The notes below the pieces were generated by a model. It ran no database searches. It was not told the origin of the DNA and worked only from the letters and a program-made list of their open reading frames with translations. A DNA stretch of 64,000 nt. Source: Triglochin maritima (taxonomy: Eukaryota > Streptophyta > Magnoliopsida > Alismatales > Juncaginaceae). Below are positions 46,086-57,678 of this stretch, piece by piece; the stretch's first letter is position 1, and each line of letters begins with the position of its first letter. The translations under genes and the position numbers were made by a program. The stretch lies in contig OY821787.1 of NCBI GenBank assembly GCA_963682175.1, positions 12,936,501 to 13,000,500 on the forward strand, written 5' to 3'.

Positions 46086-47346
46086 TGACGGAGACATGGC
46101 GTATTATCCATGCAGCAAGTGTCATAATATGTCAGTGATGACTTTTTAGAAAATAAAAGATCATTTTCTTGAGAAAGGTTTCGACACAAGTTACAGACGG
46201 TGGATACGACATGGTCAAAATGAATCATTTAGTTTTTCCCGAGAATGACAGAGACAATGTAAGTGTGGGAGATCAGTTATAGGACGTGGTTCAGGATAGA
46301 GCTGAAAACTTTTCGTCCAATCCCGATTTACTTGGTAGTTTGTTGAGTGAATGAGACACCGTTGTATAAGGGTTGCACCAAATTTAGTAGATTATTAGCG
46401 GTGTTGAAATTGTTGGACCAATGTCAGTTTCACATTATTGTTGAAGCTATTGAAAGAGATGTTTCCAAATGATAATGAACTGCTAGATAGAACTTATGAT
46501 GCTAAGAAAGTGTTGTGTCCTATGGGAACAGAATATAGGAAGATAAAATACATGTCCGAATGATTGTATATTGTATAGGTGTGGGTTTGAAAACTTACAT
46601 TCATGCCCCATGTGTAATGTTTTATGATACAAAATGAAACGTAGTGGACCAAAAAACAATGTAGATTGTGATGATTTTTTATAATCAAAGGACCTCTTGC
46701 TAAAGTTTTATGGTATCTTCCAATAATACCAAGGCTTAAACGTTTGTTTGCGCGTAAGGAGGATTCCAAAAAACTTGACATGGCATGTTTATTGTGAGAA
46801 ACCAAATGATCACTTGCTACGTCATCCTGCAGATTCACCTTAGTGGAAAAAAGTAGATTACGATTTTTCTTTGTTTGGTGAAGAATCCAGGAATCTACGA
46901 CTTGAACTTTGTACCAACGGAATGAATCATTTCGGTAGTCTAAGTAGCATTCACAATTCTTGACAAGTTCTACTTGTAATTTACAATATGCAACTGTGGT
47001 TATGCATGAAACACAAATATATTATGTTGTCCTTAATAATTTCTGGTCCGAATCACATAGACGTGTATTTAAGACTCTTAATTGATGACCTAAAGAGATT
47101 GTGGGATGATGGAGAACTAATTTTTTATGCTAATTTGTAGCATTCATTTGTAATGCGGACAATCATTTATTGCAAAATTAATGACTTTCCAGCTTATGGT
47201 AATCTATCTGGATATTCTGTCAAAGGTCATAAAGTTTGTCCAATTTGCAAAGAGAATGCATGCTCCTTGCAACTTGTTAGTGGTTGTAAGACAGTCTATC
47301 TTGGACATAGGAGATTTTTTGCCAATCTCTCATCCTTATCGTAGGT
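45985..47346 (+). pseudogene. CACTA-2 Tnp2-type transposase, decayed
   Basis: From the ATG at 45985 the N-terminal transposase-associated domain is clear (RDWILSNRLSDEYENEV.., YYPCSKCHNM, then HFLEKGF..RWIRHGQNE). Tnp2 motifs follow in order: LLKEMFPNDNELLDRTYDAKK (46450), RLKRLFARKEDSK (46735), LFGEESRNLRLELCTNGMNHFG (46880), LWLCMKH..IISGPNHIDVYLRLLIDDLKRLWDDG (47010-47110), and INDFPAYGNLSGYSVKGHKVCPIC..GHRRFF (47170-47320). Many stops and frameshifts. In CACTA elements Tnp2 cuts the element ends. Confidence 0.88.
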
Positions 47347-47379
47347 TGAAGAAGGCATTTGTGTTTGTAATAAGCTTCT

Positions 47380-48003
47380 AATTATATATATAATCAGAGC
47401 TCATTGGATGATTGTCGTTATATGCCCCGAAGCTAATTCTGTATATTGGTTGGATCCTTTGAGGTTGACTACATCAAGGCCATCCTTAAAGAAACTTGTT
47501 TCACTGTAAGTTCGTTTTAATCATGATATTTGTAATTTGTGTCTTTTGGTTAGTATTATCGACTTCATATTAAATAACTTGTGCTACTCAGGACAATGAG
47601 TTTACAAAATGTTGGGTGGAAGAAGGACAACCAAAAATACGAGTGTAACCTGGCATGCAATGTGAGTAGCTTTCTCCCATTTTTTTTAGTACTTGAACAT
47701 ATATTTAGTGAATTTATATCATTGTAGTATCGCAAGCAGACTGGAAATACCGAATGTGGGTACTACGTTATGAGATACATGTAGAAAATCATTGAAATTG
47801 CACATGAAAACATAACCCTATTTGAGGTAATATAGATCATTTTCAATGGTATAATTATAGTTTCATTATTTACATATTTAAATTGTGTACTTGTATTTTC
47901 ATAGGTCTTCCACAAGTATAGTGATCCCTATTCGCAACATGAGCTCGATGATACTCGCAAGCGATGGGCTCGCTACTTTATTAGCAACATGTTATTGAAC
48001 TAA
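47380..48003 (+). pseudogene. CACTA-2 Ulp1-like protease, C-terminal exons
   Basis: Four short exons with AT-rich introns: HWMIVVICPEANSVYWLDPLR (catalytic His context, about 47400-47465), a middle exon (47592-47660), GNTECGYYVMRYM with the catalytic Cys (47735-47790, followed by a stop), and VFHKYSDPYSQHELDDTRKRWARYF..ending at the stop 48001-48003. Matches the CACTA-1 copy at 3451-4350. In this copy it follows Tnp2 directly, in the same orientation. 48004-48234 is 3' non-coding. Confidence 0.8.
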
Positions 48004-48234
48004 CAAGTTCTAATATCATCAACCACATTCTTTGTAATTAAACATGTAATTTTGTTGAAGCACATCCTTTGTATTACCAACATGTTGAATTTGTTGAATG
48101 AAATTAGTTGAATTTGTGTATGATTGTGCAAGATCAATGTGTTGCTGTGAATGAAATTTGTGGACGATTGTGAAGTATAGATTATGTTCTATTAACTGTC
48201 TGAAGCATGTACTGAGTGTAGAAGAATTTTAAAA

Positions 48235-48783
48235 ATAACTAAATCATATCAATCAGGATATGTCTTGTTTATGGAGGAGAAAGGGAGCTGGTAGCCAAGG
48301 ACTACTCGGATGCAATTTTCATAAGTGATCCAGATGATAGATGGTCTCAATCAGGATGTCTTTATTCTGAATGGTGGAGCCGTGAGCTGGCGTAGCTAGA
48401 AGCAGACCACTACGACTGACTCAACCACCACTTTGGAAGTGATGGTTGTCACTGAAGCGAGTAAGGAAAGAGTGTGAATTAAGAAGTTCCTTGAAGAGGT
48501 TGGAGTTGTTCCCTCAAATGAGGGACACATAGAGCTATTTTGTGACAATAGTGTGTATATCTCGCAAATCAAGGATCCTAAATCTCATCACAAGGTGAAG
48601 TACGTGGACTGCAAGTACTTTGTCACCTGTGATTTCATCGACGAAGGCAAAATAAATTTATTGTGGGTTGACACAAACAACAACACAGCTGATCCATTCA
48701 TCAAACCCTTATCTCAAGCGAAAGGCGAAATGCATTTCGAGTCCATGGGTTTGAAGAACCATGTAGAGTTGCTTAATGAGTGA
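48235..48783 (+). pseudogene. Copia C2 RNase H fragment
   Basis: C-terminal Pol of a SIRE-type copia element: VFILNGGAVSW, SKQTTTTDSTT (frame restored only by skipping a stop near 48402), FCDNSVYISQIKDPKSHHKVKYVDCKYF and DTNNNTADPFIKPLSQAKGE, ending at the stop 48781-48783. The active-site DNS (normally DNxGA) is visible. It is truncated at the 5' side near 48235 against CACTA-2 sequence and followed by a polypurine tract and LTR. Confidence 0.85.
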
Positions 48784-48854
48784 TATGAAAGGGTTACACT
48801 AGTTATTATTGTTGTATACATTATGAATGTATTTGAAAGAAAACTTTGATAACA

Positions 48855-48873
48855 AGTGGGAGAATGAAAGGAA
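48855..48873 (+). other. Polypurine tract of copia C2
   Basis: AGTGGGAGAATGAAAGGAA immediately before the LTR start TGTGTTC at 48874. Confidence 0.8.
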
Positions 48874-51800
48874 TGTGTTCTAAAAATTACTTTTTTATGT
48901 CTTTTATTATGAATTGAATGTATAAACATTTAATTCATTGATTAATGAAATGTCTTTTAGAAGTTTTAAGGAAGAGACTCTTAGTCCTTAACCGTAGAGC
49001 TCTAAAAGATAATGGTTTACATAAATCAAAACGTAATTCACAATCATAGTGATTAACATCGGACATTGATTACCGAGTTAAGATTGTCATGTTGTTTAAA
49101 GGATTTTGTAGCTCTACAAGTATTTAACAACATGAGTATATGAAATAGAAAGATGTTTCTTTCATATATTGAATTGACCTAACAAATGAAACATTATGGA
49201 ATTGTGTTTGTGTCATTAATATTTTCATTGTGTCTTTAAATCCTAAGATATGAGACGTAACTCTTTTGACATGAGAATTGTATAATTTGATTATTATCAA
49301 AAGTTGTCATTAAGTATAGTGATAAAGATAATAGTTAGTTATACATGACTTGTGTAGGAAAAAATGATATGTCAAAAGATTATCATTGCCCCTCTTGACT
49401 TGAGTGATGATATTGTTGGGCCCCTTGATAAAGCAAATTTATAATGTGCACAATGCAACTTATGTATAGTTACATATTTATAATTTGCTTGAAAGATCAA
49501 GAAATGAATATATAATACAAAGACGATACATTTCTACTTTGTATAAAATTCCTAATATAATGAGGCAAGGGATAGACACAAGTGATATTTTACATATCAC
49601 TAAGTGAATCGTGTTTAGTCCGAGTGAACGAAACATCTTTGTTATTTGGGTAACTATAATGTGTAGCTAGATACCGCTTATAGTTTATGATATAATGTGT
49701 TTTATATCATTGCCAACATAACTTAGATCATTGATTGACATCATTTCATGCATTCATTGGTGTCTTATATCCTTTATCGTAAACGTAAACAATGCTACGT
49801 AACGAGTTTTATGTTTAAGTTTCGGGAATACAAGTTTGAGAAGAAGAGACTAAAAAATGACATAAAAGCAAGAAAAAGACTAAATTGCAAGACTTATGGG
49901 CTGAGGTGCAAGAGAGAAAGACCCGGATGTAAAACCAAAAGGAAGAAATCAAGAAGCTCCACACCATTATGAGGAGTATTTTGGCAAGTATACTCGGGCC
50001 CAAACATTAACAACCAAATTCGGTTCATGAAACATCAAGAAATCAAGGCAGAAATGAACCACCGAAATCCAGACTCAATCAAAGCAATTCGGACCGCCAA
50101 TTGGCTGTCCCAGACCGCCAATTGGAGGCCCAACTTGGTCCAAATGTTCCATGGTTGAGTCGGGTCGTGTATTATGTTGTTTTATGTCCATTTATAGTAT
50201 GAGTTTAGTCCCATATTGGGGGATTGTCCCCGATTACCTTTTTCTAGCACTATAAATAGAACTCTTCCTTCTCCTATGTATTCACTCATTGCTTGGTGGC
50301 ATTCTCTCTACTTGGAGTAAAATCCTTGAAGCAAAAATTCAAGGTGGAGAAGACCTATGATAATAAAAGCAATGTGACTCATGTTAATAAAATAATTTTT
50401 CTTAGTTTCTTTTAATATCGTCTCGTCTTTTAATTCTTGCATGCTTCTTTCAATTTTCTTTCAATTAGCTTCTTTAATATTTCTTGCTTGCTTAGTTTAA
50501 TTTACTTTCAGTAGAATATTTCATTTTGTTAATGTAGGTTGTAGTGTAATGATCAGTGAGTAGTTCCATCCCCATTTGGGGGTGGAGAAATATGTGATAT
50601 GATTACGTGTATTAGGTGTGTGTTATCTTAATCCCTTGAGCCTTACATGATTTTCATAACCATGTAATGGGATTTCACTCTTGTCTTTGATATGCTAATG
50701 CTCTTGAATGAAGCTTAGCATATGTTTAGACTAGTGGACCTATTTTATAGGGAATGATGAGGTGAGGATATGGATGGAATTGATAAAGGAAACATAACTT
50801 GTAGTTGCAAGTACTCCTGTTGCCCTTACCTTGGTTGATGTCTTGTATGTTTTAATGATTGTGTAAATCTTATTTCATGTGGAGGCATAGTGAGGTTTGG
50901 TCTTTATACATGAGTTCATTTAGCTTTATTCCAATTATTGTCTTGTATGTTTTAATGATATTGTGTTATCTCATTTCATGTGGACGCAAAGTTGTATTTA
51001 GTTTTATGATTTCCATGCACTACATGTTGTGAGGAGCATAATTGAACACACACATACACATATCTTTGTATTCATATTCTTTTTGTACCCCATATGGGGT
51101 TTAGTTTTATTGCTTATTTTCCATTTGCTTTTGCATTTTAGTGTAGTTTGATCATAACTCCTTTCTCTACTTTCTTTCCCACTCGCCTTTGAACAAACTA
51201 AATTCGACACACCTCCCTGTGGATCGACCCGTATTTGCCACCGCTTCAACACGGTCGTGCACTTGCGGTTATTTTAAAATGTTCAATCAATCATCCTATA
51301 AGTCAAACCACAAAACTGGGAAACAAGAAATATTTTGATATTTTATATGATGTATTAAGTTTCATGTGTTATGAAATAATATACATGTGGTATATTATGG
51401 GGTATATATATTATGGGGTATAATGTTTTGACATTATATGATAATATATTACATTATATATATTATGGGGTATAATGTTTTGACATTATATGAACATATA
51501 TTACATTATATAATGTGATCTACAACATTATAACATATTAATTTGCTAAAACCCCAAAGTCCAAATTTTGTTGGATATTAATCCAAAATTTGGTAGAGTC
51601 AAAAAATAGTGGAAAATGATCCAACAATTTGCTCACATTTTTGTAAATATTAATAGAAGATTTTTTACTGATTAATGGGTGGCTTTAATCCACCTTGGTC
51701 AAAGGTAGTTATAGGATGATGATGTGTCAAAATAAACAAGAGATCATGTGCCAAGTGGTTTGCACATGATGTGGTTTAGTAGAGTGATTAACAAGAGATC

Positions 51801-52302
51801 ATGTGTAAGAGGTTTGCACATGATGTGGGTTTGAGGAAACCCTATAAATAAGTCTCTCATCCCTTCTTTGTTTACAGTAATGCAAAATTCTTCTCTCTCC
51901 AATTTTCTCCATCATTCCATCCGAAATTCTCTTAGTTTTAATTGTGTGCTAGAGATTAATTTGTTTGGAGCATAGAAGTTGTTATAAGCTAGATTCTAAC
52001 ATCGTATTAGAGATTGATTGACTAGATTCAATCTCTCTAATATTGTTTAGAGTTTGGTGAACACTTGGAGGTAATTCTAAGGCGATCCGACGTGCAACCC
52101 GACTTCCGATTGGTAAGAGGGATTTGATAATCCCTTAGGTATGATCCAATCCATTTATTTTAATATTAAATAGTTTATTATATATATTAAAATACAATTA
52201 GGAAATTGTGTACATAAAATTATTGATATAATATGAAAACTGATCCTAACTGCTTGTAATTTTTTTAAAATTATACACAAGTATAGGCCACGAAATCCTA
52301 CA
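48874..52302 (+). repeat. 3' LTR of copia C2 (with nested solo LTR)
   Basis: TGTGTTCTAAAA..GAAATCCTACA. About 1866 bp once the solo LTR-B at 49732-51289 and one TSD copy are removed. Homologous to LTR-C1 but lacks the GGTCGACC cluster that C1 and C3 have. Its right end abuts a truncated element-E LTR at 52303. A local duplication 'tattatggggtataatgttttgacattatatga' type occurs at about 51400-51495. Confidence 0.85.
49732..51289 (+). mobile_element. Solo LTR, gypsy family B, nested in LTR-C2
   Basis: TGATTGACATCA..TTCAATCA, 1558 bp, with duplication ATCAT at 49727-49731 and 51290-51294. TATA box at 50251-50259. The un-interrupted target can be read in LTR-C3 (reverse of about 62055-62080: ttagatcatcttatag) and LTR-C1 (32085-32105), which proves the insertion. 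Confidence 0.93.
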
Positions 52303-53368
52303 AAGAATCATTCAATAAGGCATAAATATAGATTGTGTTTTCATGCATAGGAAATGTCTAATGGTTGTGCAAAATCTATCATTCCAATCACTAACCTAGT
52401 TGATTAACATGAGCATAAACAAGTTGGTTATTAAGAACCTAAACAAGCATGGAAAGTGTCTAAAAGTTGTGGCAAAACCCATCAAATTAAGTATTCTCAT
52501 TTAAACAAACAAACATACATACACATTCATCACATATTACATAAGATAGCATTCATTCACATTCTTTATTACATGTATAAACATCATCTCCACCCCAAAA
52601 GGGGGATGAAAATACTCATTACTCATTAAGCTACCTAATTATGTTAAGATTTAAGAAAACATAGCATGCATGACTAAAGGAAATAATATCTAACTAAAAA
52701 GAAAATATTTTATTTACATGACTCACATTACAAAGTGGCATCCTCTCCAAATCGAGTTTTTCTTCAAAGGCTTTCCAAGTAGAGAGAATGACCACCAAGC
52801 AATTGGTAGGTTACAAAGGAGGAGGAAGAGTTCTATTTATAGACATGAAAAACGCAACTGGGGACCATCCCCCGGTGTGGGACTAATTAACCATACCTAA
52901 AATGGACATAAACAACATAACCCACAACCACACAGAACCGGGTCGGTCCTGCCCACAATGGACCGCCAATTGGCAGTCACAATTTTTCATATGCAACCCA
53001 ATTTCACGTGTCTACTTAAGTTCTTTAAATCTTCACGTGTGGTGTGCCTTGGTTAGTCATTTGAGTCTGCGCCCAACACTAATTGCCAAAATACTCCTCA
53101 TGATGGTGTGGAGTTTCTCGGTCTGCTATTTGGTCCCTTCGGGCTTACATCCAGGTCCGTCCGTCTTGTTGATGGGTTTTTGTGTATGACAAACAGGTCC
53201 ATTTTGCATCATTTAAGTATTTTCTTCTTACGTTTCAATCATTTTTCTATTCTCTTCTCTTCTTTATTACCAAATACCTAAAATATAACAACAAACACTT
53301 GAGTAGCACAAAATTGGGGTAAAATAAAGGATATATAGCACGAGTACTGTGTTATATGCTACTAATCA
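52303..53368 (-). repeat. 3' LTR of element E, truncated
   Basis: Inner end ..ctactaatca next to the polypurine tract; similar to LTR-B' at 17110-18678. TATA box at 52833-52841. The LTR-end block is missing because the left side is cut at the copia C2 LTR. Confidence 0.75.
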
Positions 53369-53580
53369 AATACCCCACACTTAACTTTTGCTAGTCCCGA
53401 GAAAAACAAAGAAAGAGAAAAATGAAAGAAAGGAAAAACATACAAAAAATAGGGAAATCCTAACTCACTTTTGTTGGAATCATGATTGCACTTAGCATGT
53501 GCAACAAGTTGTAAAACATTCTTGTCGCCAAAGAGGAGGAGTGTTGTCTCCTAAGGGTTTTCAATTGATATACCCACAAA
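53369..53580 (-). other. Polypurine tract and conserved 3' block of element E
   Basis: Element strand GTGTGGGGTATT next to TGATTAG, then a block matching element A (5600-5790): 'ttttgctagtccc', 'ctaactcactttYgt', the hairpin at 53486-53504, and 'agggttttca.ttgayayacccacaaa'. Confidence 0.8.
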
Positions 53581-55278
53581 ATCCGAACATTGATGTATTA
53601 TTCAACCTAGCAACATGACTCGATGGACCTACTTTTGTCGATCATTGGACACGACAATTCTATGGGCCGACTCTATATATATTTTGTCCACACACCTATC
53701 CTAAGGAAACATTCATGCAAGTTAATTAAGGACTTAAGTATAAGACATAGGCAACCTTAACATCCTCAAAGTGATATATCGTGTAAAGTACATTAAGGTT
53801 CTTATTTGTATTATTATTGTTTTGATTTCTTTTTAGAGAACAACAAATTAAAACTCGTTGGTGTTTTAATTCTCCCAGGGTCCGGTTTCGTGCATCATTG
53901 TCTGTGAGGACTTACACTATCACGTACACCTTCCCCCAAATCTCTACATAGGGCGATCCCTACCAACCGTGTAACGGGAGTTCAGTCATAAGTCCCCTCG
54001 AACCTAATTTCCCGAGTCATAGGAGTCGTGCGAGAATAGAGAACACCATACTAAATTATTTCTTATCTACACATGAACTAAAACCCCTACACATAAGGAT
54101 TCACAATAGGGGTTTAAGTTACCCTGACTACGACAAACTTTCTTATACTAACAGACACGAATTATTCGACTCCCTAGGTTCAGGGTGTACTTTATTTATT
54201 TGAGTATTGAACCCTATGATTACTCTCCCCCGAGAGAAAACCAGGGTGCATCCTTACAACTAGATAAGACCTAAAGCCGGTGTACTAGATATCCTAATGT
54301 ATCATGTTCAAGTCAATTTTGGGAGCTTCCTTTTTACTTTTCCTCTCAACGGTTTTGTAAATGCTAAACACATGCAAAACCCACAAAACTTTTTTTCTTT
54401 CGCAAACACATGAAGATTTTGAAAGAAATGGAAAAATTTCAAGCAAAAGAAGACAAGTCACCCAAGGATCATGGTATAACGAGATATATCAATGTAAATT
54501 GCAACACACTATTATGACCCTAACAATATGAATAAAAAGGGAAAAAAACTAGACTATATCCACACGTAAAGTACCCCCCCCCACACTTACTTAATGCATT
54601 GTCCTCAATGAATGTGAGTATGATACTACATGGATTTGTGTATGAAAAATAATAGATCACACAAACGTGAAGCGCAAAGGAACTTCATGGTTATGTGGAT
54701 TGACATATACCCGAATTCTCGAAAACCTGAGAGATACTTAAGAAGTGAGACAAATACGTGAAACAAATGTGACCCACAACAACCTATGCTCACTCTTGGA
54801 ATCTTTTTTTTTCAATGTACAAAAATAAGCTCCCATTTTGCATTTGTCAAAGGACATCAAATGGGAACCTCAAAAATGGGTCAATGTACTTGGAATGGGA
54901 ACATGACACTACGCGGGGAATAAATACTCATTAGTGGCCCCCCTCACAAAGTGTACTAGATACCGGGAGAGGTTCATGAATTAGTCGCAAAGGCGTCTGA
55001 TTCAAGCATCAAACTTAAAGAGCTCGAACCTCACAAGAGCTTGGTCATAATTGAGCAACGGAAGAAGAGTTTCTCCCGATATTGTATTGAAGTTATAATC
55101 GTCAATCCAAACTCTCAAACCAACAGGCTACTACGTTGGAATGAGGCCAACAACCTCATTATCCTTGCCCGATGCACTAGGTGAACAGAAAGTGGGTCTC
55201 TTACCCAAGGTATCTTCTAAGGAATTCCCAACACCCTCATTGGCAATGTAGTTGTTTGGTATCCCTTCATTTTAAAGA
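53581..55278 (-). other. Element E interior without recognisable gene
   Basis: No long frame. Position corresponds to where protease and Pol would be in an autonomous element. A C-rich run at 54575-54587 precedes 'cacttacttaatgcattgtcctcaatg', which parallels element A 6578-6612, so the homology between A and E extends to the end of the coding part. Confidence 0.6.
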
Positions 55279-56408
55279 TTAACAAGAACTATAGTGAGAC
55301 GCAAAACTCACCAAGTCGTATGAAATTAGGGGTATTAGGGAGCTCTTTCTCCAATAAAGGTGAGTCCTCAAGAGGCACAACATTAAGATCATGTGGCTCA
55401 AAGGCCACAGGATAAAAAGATAAGGCACAATCTTGTGACGACTCATAATGAAATAGGTCCATGTTATTCTCAATTTGAATCGAATCCCCCACCAAGTGAT
55501 CATGAATTGAAATCCCAAGTCCCTCAGACTGACTAAGAGTATGACTTTGACAGATTGTTCTTTGAATTTGTGGATGTGGTGGGGGTTTGATATCACAAGA
55601 TGAATCCTCATGTTGACAAGAAAGGTTACCCTCCTCACGCCCACTCAATTGTTATGTCATCTGACGCACTTGCATTTCCATAGGTTGCAAGGAATTCAAG
55701 TTTGACTTTAATAAATTTTAAGTCATTTCCATGAACATTTGGAGGGTTTGCTCTAAAGAATCAAGTCTGGGATCAATAGTGAGGTTCATGTAAGAATTTG
55801 GGAAATGGATGGTTGGGTGTTATAGGCTGAGAATTAGTCCACGTGGCCATGGGTGGTGACTGGTAGGAATGTGGGTATGCGGGAGGAGAATAATGGGGTG
55901 GGTATGATGTATAAAATTTGAATCAATACTATCTTCCCATGAATCCATCCCTCTAGGGTTGTATGCCGATGTGTAAAGGTCACTTTGACCATTTTGGGAA
56001 AATGTATGCTCATACTCAGGCTCTGGGGAACATAAGGACATTCCCCGATAACGTGACCACTCAACCCGCAACAGTCACATGGTATGGCTACTGGAGCCAC
56101 CGGTGCACTCTATCCTCTACCGCATGCACGAAAGAGGCTAAAGTTTCTTGTAATATCTCAATTTGTTGACCAACATATGATATGACACAACTAGATGATG
56201 GTCTAGTAGTCGGTGTCTCTCTCATATTACCCCACTCTGAAGACTGCTCAACCACACAATTAAGATTGTCCCAACCATGGTGGTTGTTAGTCTGAGGCAC
56301 CGCAGGAGAGAGGTTAAGAAGCAGAGACTCAACTTTGGCATCCACACCTGGAGAAAGGTTTTGATCAACCAACCGTGCCCAATATCTATACCTCTCTCGA
56401 TCCCCCAA
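55279..56408 (-). pseudogene. Gag remnant of element E
   Basis: Pieces of a Gag tail on the minus strand: 56408-56088 (Gln/Ser-rich), 56100-55834 with a CCHC zinc knuckle C-D-C-C-G-L-S-G-H-V-I-G-E-C, followed by an acidic region (55648-55289). The knuckle spacing C-x2-C-x4-H-x4-C matches that in element A. The upstream capsid domain is not recognisable and frames are broken. Confidence 0.65.
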
Positions 56409-57678
56409 TAGTGGGCATGTCTATCATCAGCCCATTACGTCATGCCTGTGAACATTCTTGGAGACCTTCAATTGCCCGGGTTCAGCTCTTCTTGCCAGCG
56501 AGCATGGGTTGGGTATACTAGGGAGAGTTATCTTGGTCCCAACAATGAAATGAATAATCACCCATGAAACCATCCATCTCGACAATAACACTCTTAAATT
56601 GACAACTCTCACTACCACAAGATCAAACTCACAAAAAACATTGCTCGACTCGACCCTAAATGAGAAATGGTGTAAAGGGGAGGAGACTAAATAATAGAAG
56701 TAGAGGAGAAGATGACTCAAGTGAGAAGAGAAGAAGCCTTAAAAACTAGTATGGGTACAGGTGAGGGTAGAAGCTTAAACTAGAAAACACAGCTCCAACA
56801 ACCAAAGGTTGACTATAGGTCCTTAGTCTAGACGATGCCTAACTGCAACTCCCCACACTTCCGAATGCCTCACCTCCCTCGGCGAAAGGTCACAAAGTCG
56901 AATTAGAAAGTCAAGACCCGGAGGTCCCAAAAGTCTCAATGCAACTAAGCAAACGACGACGTTCAGGCCATGATGTCGAGAATGGGGTTGTCTCCTAAGT
57001 GTGCCCGAAGTCTTAAGAGCCGATGTCTCCTTGATTTTAAGTTAGGCTTCCCTTGAGTGTGGTTTGTGGGACTAAGAGAGGGGTGATGAAATCCCTCACC
57101 TTATCTTGAAGACTATAGGTGGTGTCATTTAAGATCAATTGTCCTTAAACTAGCAAGCAACTCGCCAAACAAGCACTCACCTCACTCTTGTTATAATGCA
57201 CTTTACTAACTAATGCATTCTTTAAACATGCATGAATGAGAGAATAAGTGCATGTACCTTATGCCAGCACCTAACAATACAAAAAATAAGGCAAAACGAA
57301 GACGAATGTCCACAAGGTCTAGAAATAATGCGTGACATGGATGACAGTCCACTAATCTTTTGCTTTGACTTTTAATGTCCAAGTTGTATTAGGAGGGGAG
57401 TATACAAATTGAATTAATTTTTGACATCAAAACAACGCATGCATGGAATCAACAGTGGAATGTACAACTAGAAACGAGCATAGAAAGCTACTAGTGAAAC
57501 ATAAAGCAGAAACTCCTCACCAGACTTCACCAGTGTGCCCTCTACTCCTATAGGCTCCTCTGTCCACTTGTTACCTTGTCCATTAACAAAACTAAAGAGA
57601 AAATGTAAGAAAAAGTACACCAAAATTGTGAAAAGAACAACTACTACGACCAACTACCCGTCAATGATGCCAAAAACT

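Noticed and set aside
55279..55648. Two overlapping ~120-residue frames as a protease of element E
   Set aside because: No D-T/S/L-G-A or ILGRPF motif; only an acidic, unrecognised Gag-tail-like sequence.
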